A stretch of DNA of 64,000 bases from Clavibacter michiganensis subsp. tessellarius (GCF_021922985.1 NZ_CP040788.1:1364001-1428000); one strand, 5' to 3'. Positions 38,121-47,490 are shown, counted from the stretch's first letter. Notes: generated from the sequence alone by a model not told the origin. Translations and numbers: made by a program.

Positions 38121-38723
38121 CTAGTAGGGCTGCTGCTCCGGCAGGCCCGTGCGCAGCTCGACCGGCAGGTGGCCGAGGTCGTTGTGCACGACGAGGACCG
38201 GTGGCTTCGCCGAGCGCACGCGGATGATGGTGAGGCCGCAGTTGGCCTGGTTGATCCCCATCCAGCGCCACTCCGGGGCGTCGAACACGTGCCGCACGAA
38301 CCACGCGATGACGAAGTTGTGGGTGATGAGCAGGTCGTGCCGGTCGCCGCGGGCGGGCGCCAGGAACTCGCTCACCGCATCCGCCATCTGGGCGCTGCCC
38401 GCGTCGATCTCCTCCTCGGTGATGCCGCCGAAGAACGACTCGAAGGCGTGCGGCATGTCGGGCACCGGGCCGGACGGGATGCAGTCGAACAGCAGCGACG
38501 ACGGCTCGGGCTCCATCGCGGGCATGCGCTCCGCCATGATCGCGGCCGTCTCCTCCGCGCGAGCGAGCGGCGAGTGCCGGACCGAGGTGAACGGCACGCC
38601 GCTCAGCCGGTCGGCGATGCACTGCGCCTGCCGCTTGCCGCGGCCGGAGAGCGGACCGTCCGGGAGGCCGTGCTCGGCATCCTGCTGCTCGCCGTGGCGG
38701 ACGAGGTAGATGTAGTGGGACAC
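38121..38723 (-). CDS. histidine phosphatase family protein
   Basis: A 200-residue phosphoglycerate-mutase-like phosphatase. The catalytic LVRHGEQ is at residues 7-13 and a second His in LLITHNFVIAW around 147. The start is GTG at 38723 behind a strong AGGAGG. It starts 8 nt after the M16 peptidase stop, forming a two-gene operon. Substrate unknown; the family includes phosphosugar and nucleotide phosphatases. Confidence 0.85.
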   Translation of the reverse strand: MSHYIYLVRHGEQQDAEHGLPDGPLSGRGKRQAQCIADRLSGVPFTSVRHSPLARAEETAAIMAERMPAMEPEPSSLLFDCIPSGPVPDMPHAFESFFGGITEEEIDAGSAQMADAVSEFLAPARGDRHDLLITHNFVIAWFVRHVFDAPEWRWMGINQANCGLTIIRVRSAKPPVLVVHNDLGHLPVELRTGLPEQQPY

Positions 38724-38731
38724 GGTTCCTC

Positions 38732-40087
38732 CTAGAGGAGCGAGGGGGTCGCGAGCAGCGGGGCGAACGCGTCGGCACCGACGGTGCCCACGGCGGCGAT
38801 GGACAGCGGACGGGACGCGAGGTCGGCCGCGAGGGCGCGCACGTCCTCCGCGGTGACGCGGGAGAGGCGCACGAGCGTCTCGTCGAGGTCGACGAACTCG
38901 CCGGTGGTGATCTCGGAGCGGCCGAGTCGCGACATGCGCGTGTCCGAGTCCTCGAGCGCGAGCGCGGACTGGCCGGAGAGCTGGCCGAACGCGCGGGTCA
39001 GCTCCTCGTCGGTCACGTGCTCGTCGGCGAGGCGGCGGAACTCGTCGAGCATGAGGCGCGAGACCTGCGCGGTCTTGGCGGCCGTGCATCCGGCGTAGAG
39101 CCCGAAGACGCCCGCGTCGGAGTACGAGGCGCCGAACGAGTAGACGGAGTACGCGAGGCCGCGCTTCTCGCGCACCTCCTGGAACAAGCGCGACGACATG
39201 CCGCCGCCGAGCACGCTGTTGAGCATGGCGAGCGCCGGTCGGCGGTCGTCGGATGCCGCGAGACCCGGGACGCCGAGCAGGATGTTCGTCTGCTCGATGG
39301 GCCGGTCGACCACGACGAGCTCGCTTCCGCGCGTGATGGTCGGCGAGGCCCCCGTGCGGCGGGCGACGGGGGCGGCCTCGATGGAGAGATCCCAGCCCGC
39401 GCGCTCGAGGCCCGCGATGACCCGGGCGACGAGGGCATCGTGGTCGACGGCGCCGGCGGCGGTGATGACGAGGTCCTGCGGCCGGTAGTTGCGGCGGTAG
39501 TGCGCGACGACCGCGTCGCGCTCGGCGGCCTCGATGTCCTCCGGGCTGCCGCCGATGGGACGGCCGAGCGGGTGATCCCCCAGGACGGCCTCGAAGAAGC
39601 GCTCGCTCGTGACGTCCCCCGGGTCGTCGTCGGCCATCGCGAGCTCTTCGAGGATGACCCCGCGCTCGGTCTCGAACTCCTCGGCGTCGATGAGGCTCGA
39701 GGTGACCATGTCGGCGAGCACGTCGACCGCCATGCCGAGGTCGCGATCCCGGACCTTGGCGTAGTAGCAGGTGTACTCCTTGGCGGTCACGGCGTTGTGC
39801 TCGCCGCCGACCGCGTCGAAGGCCACCGCGATGTCGAGCGCCGAGCGCGACGCCGTGCCCTTGAAGAGGAGGTGCTCCAGGAAGTGGGTGGAGCCGAGGT
39901 CGCCCGGCTGCTCGTCCCGCGACCCGACGGCAACCCACATGCCGATGGTGGCGCTGCTGCTGCCCGGCACGTCCTCGCTGAGGATTCGGACGCCCGACGG
40001 CAGGACGCTGCGTCGGACCTCGGATCCGCCCGCCGCGCGGATGGTGAGCTCGGGCTGGTCGAGGGGGAGTTCTACGGGGCGGGACAT
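38732..40087 (-). CDS. M16 family zinc metallopeptidase
   Basis: A 451-residue processing-peptidase-like protein (PqqL/insulinase family) with the inverted zinc motif HFLEH at 68-72 and a third ligand Glu near 148 (ERGVILEEL). The C-terminal half is the inactive repeat. The start is chosen at ATG 40087, 7 nt after TATGGT. Two earlier ATGs are in frame, at 40090 and 40099, and the latter overlaps the box. Bacterial members often lie near pnp, dapB and rnj; here dapB is two genes downstream. Cytosolic, substrate unknown. Confidence 0.92.
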   Translation of the reverse strand: MSRPVELPLDQPELTIRAAGGSEVRRSVLPSGVRILSEDVPGSSSATIGMWVAVGSRDEQPGDLGSTHFLEHLLFKGTASRSALDIAVAFDAVGGEHNAVTAKEYTCYYAKVRDRDLGMAVDVLADMVTSSLIDAEEFETERGVILEELAMADDDPGDVTSERFFEAVLGDHPLGRPIGGSPEDIEAAERDAVVAHYRRNYRPQDLVITAAGAVDHDALVARVIAGLERAGWDLSIEAAPVARRTGASPTITRGSELVVVDRPIEQTNILLGVPGLAASDDRRPALAMLNSVLGGGMSSRLFQEVREKRGLAYSVYSFGASYSDAGVFGLYAGCTAAKTAQVSRLMLDEFRRLADEHVTDEELTRAFGQLSGQSALALEDSDTRMSRLGRSEITTGEFVDLDETLVRLSRVTAEDVRALAADLASRPLSIAAVGTVGADAFAPLLATPSLL

Positions 40088-40094
40088 CATCGTC

Positions 40095-40100
40095 ACCATA
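40095..40100 (-). promoter_or_regulatory. -10 box of the M16 operon
   Basis: TATGGT lies 7 nt before ATG 40087, in the leaderless arrangement. Confidence 0.4.
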
Positions 40101-40154
40101 CGCCACGGGCCTGACGCCGGATCGGTGGCCGCGACGGCCGGGCGCGCACGCGGA

Positions 40155-41042
40155 TCAGCATCCGGGCCCGGCGTCCCGGGCCCCGCACGCGCCGCCGACC
40201 AGGACAGTGGAGCCCTGCAGCACGTGGATCGTGACCGGCCCGACGGTGACCGGCAGGGTGCCCGGGATCTGCTGCCACGCCCCGCCGTCGAAGCGGTAGG
40301 ACGGCGAGTACGCGATGGTGAGCGACACCCGCCGATCCCCCATCCGCCCGTAGACGTGGCTCGTGGGCGTGGCCGTGAACTCCTGCTGGCCGAGGTCGCG
40401 CCACGAGGCACCCGGACCCTGGACGGTGGTGGTCGTCCCGTCGCCGTGATCCCAGGCGAACGACACCGGCACGAACCGCACCTGCGCCGGCCGCCCGAGC
40501 AGCGTCCCGCCCACGACCTGCGCCCCGGCGTCGGTGAGGAGGTTGACCGGCGATCCCACCAGCGCCCACCCGTTGGGCTGCGACCGGATGGACGCGTCGC
40601 GCGGCACGAAGCCGGCCACGTCGTCCAGGGTCACGCCGGGCGCCGCGGGAGCCGCAGGAGCCGGATCCGCGGGCTTCGCTGGCGCCTTCGCGGGCGGCAG
40701 GAAGACGTGGTGCCCATCTGCGCACGACCCGGCGCCCGGCGTGCAGGGCGTGTCCGTGTCGGCGGCGAGGCGCCCGCGGGGTACCGGGGGTACTACCACC
40801 GGCTTGTGATCAGTTGCCTCGGTCGAAGCGCCAGATTCGAATTCGGGGCTTCTGGCTCCTGGATCGTCAACAACGCGCGCCCTTAGCGCTACACCAGAGC
40901 CCGCAATTTCGCCCGCTATGCAGCTACCCACGACTCCCGATGACTGACCACATGAACTTGCCATAGCTCGCAGGGGTAAAAAGATGCCGGCTAAAGACAG
41001 GATACCGACAGCCGCAACTAACCAAGTAAATTTCAATCGCAC
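40155..41042 (-). CDS. exported PKD-like protein of unknown function
   Basis: A 295-residue protein with an N-terminal signal or anchor (about 5-30, WLVAAVGILSLAGIF), then four cysteines and a Pro/Ala-rich linker, then an all-beta domain with the PKD-type loop SFAWDHGDGTTTT. The start is GTG at 41042, overlapping the upstream lipoprotein gene by 10 nt. The first ~80 codons lie in a 50-60% GC patch, while the rest is over 70%. Likely extracellular. It could be a wall or surface protein; no family recognised with confidence. Confidence 0.6.
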   Translation of the reverse strand: MRLKFTWLVAAVGILSLAGIFLPLRAMASSCGQSSGVVGSCIAGEIAGSGVALRARVVDDPGARSPEFESGASTEATDHKPVVVPPVPRGRLAADTDTPCTPGAGSCADGHHVFLPPAKAPAKPADPAPAAPAAPGVTLDDVAGFVPRDASIRSQPNGWALVGSPVNLLTDAGAQVVGGTLLGRPAQVRFVPVSFAWDHGDGTTTTVQGPGASWRDLGQQEFTATPTSHVYGRMGDRRVSLTIAYSPSYRFDGGAWQQIPGTLPVTVGPVTIHVLQGSTVLVGGACGARDAGPGC

Positions 41043-41440
41043 GCGTGAACCGTCTCGTTGCGAAGGGAATCACTAATCCTCCAAGAGCCAGCTTCCGACT
41101 TGATCGCTTTCATCTGCAAAGAAAGTCGATCATCTCGCTTTGGAGTTACGTCCCGGCCGCCGGAATCTAGTATCCGGGTTCCACTGACGTCAAGGCAAGC
41201 TTGCGCAACCATGTAGCTCACGCCCTGTGGATCCCTACCGCGACTCGTTACCTCGAATGCAGACATTCGCGACTTGCCCTCTTGACTTTCACCCTTTTGG
41301 GAAATATCACGCACTGATGCAATTTCGCTTTGTAACGCATCGCCGGTGAGAAGCTGTGAAAGCTTTTCGTCCGTCTCCTCGGTGGTACTCAAGTTGACGT
41401 AGCGGGCAAATACGTCCTGGAACGCCGCATCATCCTGCTG
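40790..41440. other. low-GC patch across two genes
   Basis: About 650 bp at roughly 42-63% GC per 60 bases, in a neighbourhood above 70%. It covers the 3' part of the lipoprotein gene and the 5' part of the PKD-like gene, including the junction. It is rich in codons rare elsewhere here (AAA, TTT, ATT, AGT). Confidence 0.75.
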
Positions 41441-41590
41441 CTCCTGCGTCAAGGACGGCGTCGGCGCGGGCGTCGGCTCCGGGGCCGCCGTCGGAGCGCA
41501 CCCGCCGAGGCCCGCAGCCGACAGGGCCACCAGCAGGGCGGAAGCGGCAGCTCGGCGTCGGCGCGACGCATCTCTCGGTCGTTCGTGCAA
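41033..41590 (-). CDS. lipoprotein of unknown function, TTG start
   Basis: A 185-residue lipoprotein. The Arg-rich n-region (RRRR), Ala/Leu core and lipobox LGGC near residue 31 are followed by a Pro-rich linker and a globular domain with a central CLDV and C-terminal AC. No ATG or GTG fits. TTG at 41590 has GGGGGAG 6 nt upstream and gives a perfect lipoprotein signal, so it is used. The C-terminal two thirds is low GC. It is coupled to the PKD-like gene, and the two may act together outside the cell. Confidence 0.65.
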   Translation of the reverse strand: MHERPRDASRRRRAAASALLVALSAAGLGGCAPTAAPEPTPAPTPSLTQEQQDDAAFQDVFARYVNLSTTEETDEKLSQLLTGDALQSEIASVRDISQKGESQEGKSRMSAFEVTSRGRDPQGVSYMVAQACLDVSGTRILDSGGRDVTPKRDDRLSLQMKAIKSEAGSWRISDSLRNETVHACD

Positions 41591-41745
41591 GGTCGTCTCC
41601 CCCGGGGCGTCGGATTCCGCGCGCGGACGTGGACGCGGAGGGCGTCGGCGTCGCGGTGGGGGAAAGGTAGCCGGGCGGGCGCCACGGGACGCGGCTCGAT
41701 CCACATCCCAGGGAATCAGGAGCGGTGCGAGGGCCTGTGGGCGGA

Positions 41746-42888
41746 CTACTCCGAGGCGCGGTCGAGGCGCGTCACATCGTGCCGCGACAGCTGCACGTGC
41801 GCCGCCTGCACCAGGTCGTGCACCTGCTCGGGCCGGCTCGCGCTGGCGACGGGAGCGACGACGCCGGGCTTCGCCAGCAGCCACGCGAGCGCGATGGTCG
41901 CGACGCTCGTCGAGTGGTGCTCTGCGATCTCGTCGAGGGCGGTGAGCACGCGCAGCCCGCGCCGATTGAGGTACTTCGCCGCCCGCTGCCCGCGCGCGCC
42001 CTCGCGCACCGAGTCCCGCGTGCGGTACTTGCCCGTAAGGAAGCCGTTCGCGAGCGCGAAGTACGGCATCACGGAGAGCTCCTGGCCGCGCACGACGTCG
42101 AGGTAGTCCGCCTCGTAGGGCGCGCGGTTCACGAGGTTGTAGTGGGTCTGCAGCGCGACGAACCGAGGCGCGTCGTAGAGGCCGCCGAGGATCCGCGCGT
42201 GCAGCAGCCGCTCCGCCGCGTAGTTCGACGCCGCGAGGTAGCGGACCTTGCCCGACGCGATCAGGCGCCCGGCCGCGGCGAGGCTCTCCTCGAGCGGCAC
42301 GTCGAGGTCGTCCCAGTGGAAGTAGAGGAGGTCGATGGTGTCGGTGCCGAGCCGGGAGAGGCTCGCGTCGACGGCGCGCTCGATGCGGGAGGAGCCGAGG
42401 CCCGGGAAGTCCTCGCTCTTGCCGATCTTGGTGGCGACGACCATGGAGTCGCGGTTGCGGCGCTCGCGCATCCACGACCCGATCATGTGCTCGCTGCGGC
42501 CGCTGGCGTAGGAGTCGGCCGTGTCGATGAAGTTGCCGCCGGCCTCCTGGTAGCGGTCGAGGATCGCGGACGTGTCCTCGGCTCCCGCGGTCCAGCCGAA
42601 GACGTTGCCGCCGAGGGCGAGGGGGAAGACGCGGAGGTCGGTGTCGCCGATCGCGCGACGTCGCGCAGGGTGCGGGATGCTGCCGCCGGCGAGGAGGCCG
42701 GGCTCCGCGACGGCTTCGAGGACGAGGGCGCCGGCGGCCTGGACGGTCGTCTCGGCGATGGTCGGGGACGCGGTCGTGGGCTCCGCGGGCGAGCCGCGCC
42801 GGATGCCGGTCACCCCGCCGCGGCGACGTCGCGGGCTCGAGCCGGGCGCGACCGTCGGGGAGGTGGGAGGGGACGACGTCACAGCCAT
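41746..42888 (-). CDS. aldo/keto reductase with N-terminal extension
   Basis: A 380-residue NADPH-dependent reductase (AKR, YajO/Kv-beta-like). The core starts near residue 85 (IGDTDLRVFPLALGG) and has the tetrad Asp (IDTADSY), Tyr, Lys (VVATKIG) and His (YFHWDD). The first ~80 residues are a Pro/Ser/Thr-rich, disordered extension not normal for the family. An ATG at 42906 is also in frame. GGATC precedes ATG 42888 and TATGCT lies further up. Substrate unknown. Confidence 0.85.
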   Translation of the reverse strand: MAVTSSPPTSPTVAPGSSPRRRRGGVTGIRRGSPAEPTTASPTIAETTVQAAGALVLEAVAEPGLLAGGSIPHPARRRAIGDTDLRVFPLALGGNVFGWTAGAEDTSAILDRYQEAGGNFIDTADSYASGRSEHMIGSWMRERRNRDSMVVATKIGKSEDFPGLGSSRIERAVDASLSRLGTDTIDLLYFHWDDLDVPLEESLAAAGRLIASGKVRYLAASNYAAERLLHARILGGLYDAPRFVALQTHYNLVNRAPYEADYLDVVRGQELSVMPYFALANGFLTGKYRTRDSVREGARGQRAAKYLNRRGLRVLTALDEIAEHHSTSVATIALAWLLAKPGVVAPVASASRPEQVHDLVQAAHVQLSRHDVTRLDRASE

Positions 42889-43437
42889 GATCCTACCGCC
42901 CAGCATACGAAAGGTTTGCGTACCAACGGATCCGCGGCGCACCGCTTCGCCCTGCGGACACACGGCGTGCGAAGGCGCCTGACGACGGGTCGGCGCATGG
43001 AGACGCGGGCCTCTCCGACACGGGATCCGCCGGCATCGCGTCGGGTCCCTCGTGGCGCTCACGACGGACGGCACGTGGAGCGCGCGGCCCGCAGGCCACG
43101 CGCTCCACCGGAAGGGGTGCCGTGGATCCCCCGACCCCGGCACCCCTCGGCGGTCTGCATCCCCCGATGCGTCCCCCGGAGGCGGGCGGCCCCTCGGCCG
43201 ATCCCGCGGATTCCACGCTAGCGAGCGCCCACCGACGAGACCCAGCCCCTCTTCGGGGGCCTGCCAGGCGTCTCGTCACACGTCGGATCCGCCCTCCGCC
43301 GCGCGAGCCGACCCCGGCCGACGCGGTCCGGCGGACGCGCTCGGCGCGAGGCCGGTCCGGCCCCTGGGGCGGATCCCGGCCGAGCACGATGCCACCGTGC
43401 GAGGCTGGTCGGGTCAGCACCACCGAGAGGACCCCAC
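42889..43437. other. gene-free region before the PEBP gene
   Basis: 549 bp without a convincing gene. It holds the AKR promoter region (42889-42920), four GGATCC sites and one strong hairpin (43075-43108). Frames open here on both strands are Arg/Pro/Gly-rich with no family likeness, which is usual for shadows at this GC. Confidence 0.6.
43075..43108. terminator. orphan terminator-like hairpin
   Basis: GTGGAGCGCG (43075-43084) and CGCGCTCCAC (43099-43108) with an inner GGCC/GGCC pair. No gene ends close by. Confidence 0.4.
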
Positions 43438-43968
43438 GTGACCAACGACCCGCTGCACCGCCTGCCGGACGCCGCACCCTTCCACCTCACCAGCCCCGAC
43501 TTCGCCGACGGGGCGCCGCTGCCGCTCACCGCGCGCGGCGCGTCGCAGGGCGGCGCCGACCGCTCCCCCGCGCTCGCCTGGACGGGCGCGGCGGCCGAGA
43601 CCCGGAGCTACGTCCTCACGTGCTACGACCCCGACGCCCCGACCGGCAGCGGCTACTGGCACTGGGCCGTGAAGGACATCCCCGCGTCGACCACGTCGCT
43701 CCCCGAGGGCGCGGGCGATCCGGAGGCGGGCCTCCTGCCCGACGGCGCCGTCACCCTCCACAACGAGTCGCGCGAGACGCGGTTCGCGGGGGCGACGCCT
43801 CCCGAGGGCCACGGCACGCACCGCTACTTCTTCACCGTGACGGCGCTCGACGTGGACTCGCTGGACGTGCCCGAGGGCGCGACCCCGGCGGTCCTCGGCT
43901 TCCTCATGCTCCCCCACGTCGTCGGTCGCGCCCAGCTCGTGGGCACCGCCATCACCGTCGCGGGCTGA
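43438..43968 (+). CDS. YbhB/YbcL family Raf-kinase-inhibitor-like (PEBP) protein
   Basis: A 176-residue member of the phosphatidylethanolamine-binding protein family, bacterial YbhB/YbcL branch. Visible signatures are CYDPDAPTGSGYWHW (ligand pocket) and GTHRYFFTVTALDVD. The start is GTG at 43438 behind GAGAGGA. Molecular role in bacteria is unsettled; some members are secreted, but this one has no signal peptide. Confidence 0.9.
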   Translation: MTNDPLHRLPDAAPFHLTSPDFADGAPLPLTARGASQGGADRSPALAWTGAAAETRSYVLTCYDPDAPTGSGYWHWAVKDIPASTTSLPEGAGDPEAGLLPDGAVTLHNESRETRFAGATPPEGHGTHRYFFTVTALDVDSLDVPEGATPAVLGFLMLPHVVGRAQLVGTAITVAG

Positions 43969-43984
43969 GCGGGAGGGGGCGGAC

Positions 43985-44368
43985 GTGACCGGGGAGGTCG
44001 AGGACGCGGGAGCAGGCGCGGGCGACGGAGCCCGGACCGTCCGCCCCCGCACGCGGGTGCTGATCGCGCTCGCGGCGGTGCTCGTCGTGGTCGCCGCCGT
44101 GATCGCCGCCGTCGCGATCGCGCGCAGCGGAGGGGACCCCCTCGCGCCCGTCCCGGCCACCAGCGCGCCGAGCACGACGCCGGGCGGGGGCGAGGATCCC
44201 GGCGGGAGCACGGCACCGCCGACGACCGATCCCCCGGGCACCGTGACGCCGGACCCGGAGCCCGCGCCCAGCCCGCCGACGAGCTCGAGCCCGGATCCGG
44301 AGCCGTCCTTCTCCGTCGGCCCGGGCACCACCGTGCCCTACCCGGGCGACCCCAGCGACGGCAAGTAG
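43985..44368 (+). CDS. single-span membrane protein with Pro/Ser-rich external tail
   Basis: A 127-residue protein with a short cytosolic N-terminus with basic TVRPRTR, one membrane span (about 27-48, LAAVLVVVAAVIAAVA), then about 80 low-complexity Pro/Ser/Thr/Gly/Asp residues outside. GTG at 43985 follows GGAGGGGG. It starts 17 nt after the PEBP stop, probably one operon. Not a recognised family; the tail resembles wall-spanning linkers. Confidence 0.6.
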   Translation: MTGEVEDAGAGAGDGARTVRPRTRVLIALAAVLVVVAAVIAAVAIARSGGDPLAPVPATSAPSTTPGGGEDPGGSTAPPTTDPPGTVTPDPEPAPSPPTSSSPDPEPSFSVGPGTTVPYPGDPSDGK

Positions 44369-44411
44369 CCCTCAGCCGGCGCGGCGCCGTCGGCAGCGCG
44401 CCCGGGAACGA

Positions 44412-44447
44412 CGGATGCCCGCCCCACCGAGGTGGGACGGGCATCCG
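44412..44447. terminator. bidirectional terminator, 43985 gene/pnp
   Basis: CGGATGCCCG/CGGGCATCCG plus inner CCCACC/GGTGGG, GA loop region, between convergent genes. Confidence 0.8.
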
Positions 44448-44470
44448 GTCCGTTCAGCGTGCGTCGGGGA

Positions 44471-46744
44471 CTAGCCCTCCGCCGGCTCGTCAGTGCCGTG
44501 GCTGGCGGCGTCGCGGCCCTCCTGATCGGCGGCCTCCTCCAGCACGGGAGCGAGCGACAGCTTGCCGCGGTCGTCGATCTTGGTGATCTCCACCAGGATC
44601 TTCTGGCCGACGCCGAGCACGTCCTCGACGTTCTCGACGCGCTTGCCGCCGGCGAGCTTGCGGACCTCGCTGATGTGCAGCAGGCCGTCCTTGCCGGGGA
44701 GCAGCGAGACGAACGCGCCGAACGTCGCGATCTTGACGACGGTGCCGAGGAAGGACTCGCCGACCTCGGGGTTCGTCGGGTTCGCGATGGCGTTGACCTG
44801 CGCACGCGCGGCCTCCGCCGACGGGCCGTCGACGGCGCCGATGTAGACGGTGCCGTCCTCCTCGATGGAGATGTCGGCGCCGGTCTCGTCCTGGATGGCG
44901 TTGATCGTCTTGCCCTTCGGGCCGATCAGCTCGCCGATCTTGTCGACGGGGATGTTGACCGAGATCACGCGGGGCGCGGTCGGGGCCATCTCGTCGGGGG
45001 CGTCGATGGCCTGGTTCAGCACGCCGAGGATGGCCGTGCGGGCCTCCTTCGCCTGCTTGAGCGCGCCGTCGAGGACCGACGTGGGGATGCCGTCGAGCTT
45101 CGTGTCCAGCTGGATGGCCGTGACGAACTCCGACGTGCCGGCGACCTTGAAGTCCATGTCGCCGAGCGCGTCCTCCGCACCGAGGATGTCGGTGAGGGCC
45201 GCGTAGCGGACCTGGCCGTCGACGGTGTCGGAGACGAGGCCCATGGCGATGCCGGCGACGGGGGCGCGCAGCGGCACTCCCGCGTTCAGCAGCGACAGGG
45301 TCGAGGCGCAGACGGAGCCCATCGACGTGGAGCCGTTGGACCCGAGGGCCTCGGACACCTGGCGGATCGCGTAGGGGAAGTCCTCGCGGCTCGGCAGGAC
45401 GGGGACGAGGGCGCGCTCGGCGAGGAAGCCGTGCCCGATCTCGCGGCGCTTCGGCGACCCGACGCGACCGGTCTCACCGGTGGAGTAGGGCGGGAAGTTG
45501 TAGTGGTGCAGGTAGCGCTTCTTCGTGATGGGGCTCAGCGAGTCGATCTGCTGCTCCATCTTGAGCATGTTCAGCGTGGTGACGCCCAGGATCTGGGTCT
45601 CGCCGCGCTGGAAGATCGCCGAGCCGTGGACGCGCGGGATGACCTGCACCTCGGCGTCGAGCGGACGGATGTCGGCGAGGCCGCGGCCGTCCATGCGGAT
45701 GCCGTCGCGGAGGATCCGGCCGCGGACGACGGTCTTCGTGACGGACTTGTACGCCGCGGAGAACTCGGTGAGCGCCGATGCGGGCAGCTCGCCGGCCTCG
45801 ACCTTGGCGGCCACGGCCTCCTTGGTGCGGGTCTTGAGGGCGTCGTCGGCGTCCTGGCGCTCGATCTTGTCGGCGATCTGGTACACGCCGCCGAGGTCGG
45901 AGAGCGCGAGCTCGCTGACCGCGTCGTAGGTCTCCTGCGCGTACGGCAGGAAGACGGGGTAGTCGACCGTGGGCTTCGCGGCCTGCTGCGCGAGCGAGGC
46001 CTGCGCGGCGACGAGCTGCTGGATGAACGGCTTCGCGGCCTCGAGGCCCTGCGCGACGACGGACTCGTCGGGCTTCGTGGCGCCGCCCTGGATGAGGTCC
46101 CAGGCACCCTCGGTGGCCTCGGCCTCGACCATCATGATCGCGACGTCCTCGTTGCCCTCGGAGTCGGTGACGACGCGGCCGGCGACGGTGATGTCGAAGA
46201 CGGCCTCCTTGAGCTGCGAGTGCTTCGGGAAGACGACCCACTGGTCGCCGATGAGCGCGAGGCGCACACCCGCGATGGGGCCGGAGAACGGGATGCCCGA
46301 GAGCATGCTCGAGGCGCTCGCCGCGTTGATGGCGAGGCTGTCGTAGAACTCGTCCGGCGCGATGCTGAGGACGGTGATGACGACCTGGACCTCGTTGCGG
46401 AGGCCCGTGATGAACGACGGGCGCAGCGGGCGGTCGATGAGGCGGCAGACGAGGATCGCCTCGGTGGAGGGGCGGCCCTCGCGGCGGAAGAACGAGCCGG
46501 GGATCTTGCCCGCGGCGTAGCTGCGCTCCTCGACGTCGATGGTCAGGGGGAAGAAGTCGAAGTTGTCCTTCGGGTGCTTGCCCACCGAGGTGGCGGACAG
46601 CAGCATCGTGTCCTCGTCGAGGTACGCGGCGACCGCGCCCTGCGCCTGCTGCGCGAGGCGGCCGGCCTCGAATCGGACCGTGCGCGTGCCGTACTTGCCG
46701 TTGTCGAGGACTGCCTCGGCGAACTTGATCTCTGGACCTTCCAT
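44471..46744 (-). CDS. pnp: polyribonucleotide nucleotidyltransferase (PNPase)
   Basis: Phosphorolytic 3'-5' exoribonuclease (in actinobacteria also an RNA tailing enzyme), 757 residues. It has two RNase PH domains, the second with [17 protein letters not shown] signature (here [14 protein letters not shown]), a central alpha domain, a KH domain ([15 protein letters not shown] near 600) and an S1 domain ([21 protein letters not shown]). It lies downstream of rpsO, the usual place, but behind a strong rpsO terminator and with a leader of about 400 nt. That suggests its own control, as in E. coli. Confidence 0.97.
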   Translation of the reverse strand: MEGPEIKFAEAVLDNGKYGTRTVRFEAGRLAQQAQGAVAAYLDEDTMLLSATSVGKHPKDNFDFFPLTIDVEERSYAAGKIPGSFFRREGRPSTEAILVCRLIDRPLRPSFITGLRNEVQVVITVLSIAPDEFYDSLAINAASASSMLSGIPFSGPIAGVRLALIGDQWVVFPKHSQLKEAVFDITVAGRVVTDSEGNEDVAIMMVEAEATEGAWDLIQGGATKPDESVVAQGLEAAKPFIQQLVAAQASLAQQAAKPTVDYPVFLPYAQETYDAVSELALSDLGGVYQIADKIERQDADDALKTRTKEAVAAKVEAGELPASALTEFSAAYKSVTKTVVRGRILRDGIRMDGRGLADIRPLDAEVQVIPRVHGSAIFQRGETQILGVTTLNMLKMEQQIDSLSPITKKRYLHHYNFPPYSTGETGRVGSPKRREIGHGFLAERALVPVLPSREDFPYAIRQVSEALGSNGSTSMGSVCASTLSLLNAGVPLRAPVAGIAMGLVSDTVDGQVRYAALTDILGAEDALGDMDFKVAGTSEFVTAIQLDTKLDGIPTSVLDGALKQAKEARTAILGVLNQAIDAPDEMAPTAPRVISVNIPVDKIGELIGPKGKTINAIQDETGADISIEEDGTVYIGAVDGPSAEAARAQVNAIANPTNPEVGESFLGTVVKIATFGAFVSLLPGKDGLLHISEVRKLAGGKRVENVEDVLGVGQKILVEITKIDDRGKLSLAPVLEEAADQEGRDAASHGTDEPAEG

Positions 46745-47220
46745 TGAGGTCTCTCTCCTTCGTGTTGCGCCTCTCGGCGACGCCCGTCGGGCGCTCGTCC
46801 TGCATCCCGTGTGGATGCGGACCTCCTGCGACAGAGGAGGAGCGGGCGAGGCGACACGTCGGTGCCCGCCTGATGCGGATCCCGGGTGCACGTGCGCGGC
46901 TGGTTCCGCTCGTCGGCCGGTGGCCGACGGCGGCGGGCGCATGTCTGGCCATCAGTGGGAATGCTCCGAGCGACTCGGAATACCACCACCAACGACCAGC
47001 TCCTGCCGGCCAGCTCCATCTGTCGTGATCGCATCGTGACGCTGGGCGCCCGCTGGATCACTGCGGCCATGGTAGCACCCGGCCCCTCGCGGGCCCGGGA
47101 GGACGGCGATCGCCGGGTGTCGGGCGGACGACGCGCGCCTTAACCGCAGACGAGCCGCCACCCCGGAGGGTGACGGCTCGTCCGCTTCGCACGTGTGCGA
47201 TCAGCGACGCGTGGTGCGTG
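46745..47220. other. pnp leader/rpsO-pnp intergenic region
   Basis: 476 bp without a gene. It contains the rpsO terminator (47149-47182). A weak extended -10 (TGCTACCAT, minus strand, around 47070) could start a pnp leader of about 320 nt. In E. coli pnp is autoregulated through such a leader; I see no obvious RNase III-type long stem here. Confidence 0.5.
47149..47182 (-). terminator. terminator after rpsO
   Basis: A 15-bp stem (47149-47163 with 47168-47182, one mismatch) with a CGGA loop lies 38 bp past the rpsO stop. Confidence 0.8.
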
Positions 47221-47490
47221 TCAGCGGCGGATGCCCAGGCGCGCGATCAGGGCGCGGTAGCGCTCGATGTCGACGTTGGACAGGTAGCCGAGGAGACGAC
47301 GACGCTGGCCGACCAGGAGGAGCAGGCCACGACGCGTGTGGTGGTCGTGCTTGTGCTCCTTGAGGTGCTCGGTGAGGCCCGTGATCCGCTTGGTGAGGAG
47401 CGCGATCTGCACCTCGGGGGATCCGGTGTCACCGGGGTGGGTCGCGTACTCGTCGATGATCGCCTTCTTGACGTCTGCTTCCAGAGCCAT
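47221..47490 (-). CDS. rpsO: 30S ribosomal protein S15
   Basis: 16S rRNA-binding protein of the platform, 89 residues, the standard length, with the four-helix pattern [20 protein letters not shown] and [20 protein letters not shown]. The ATG follows GAGGGGATC. The terminator downstream separates most transcripts from pnp. Confidence 0.98.
   Translation of the reverse strand: MALEADVKKAIIDEYATHPGDTGSPEVQIALLTKRITGLTEHLKEHKHDHHTRRGLLLLVGQRRRLLGYLSNVDIERYRALIARLGIRR

Noticed and set aside
43052..43441. 129-residue plus-strand frame in the gene-free stretch
   Set aside because: No homology sense, poor start, codon usage unlike the neighbours.
42893..43477. 194-residue minus-strand frame in the gene-free stretch
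   Set aside because: Composition is Arg/Gly/Pro/Ser, typical of shadows, and its 5' end overlaps the PEBP gene start. No ribosome binding site.
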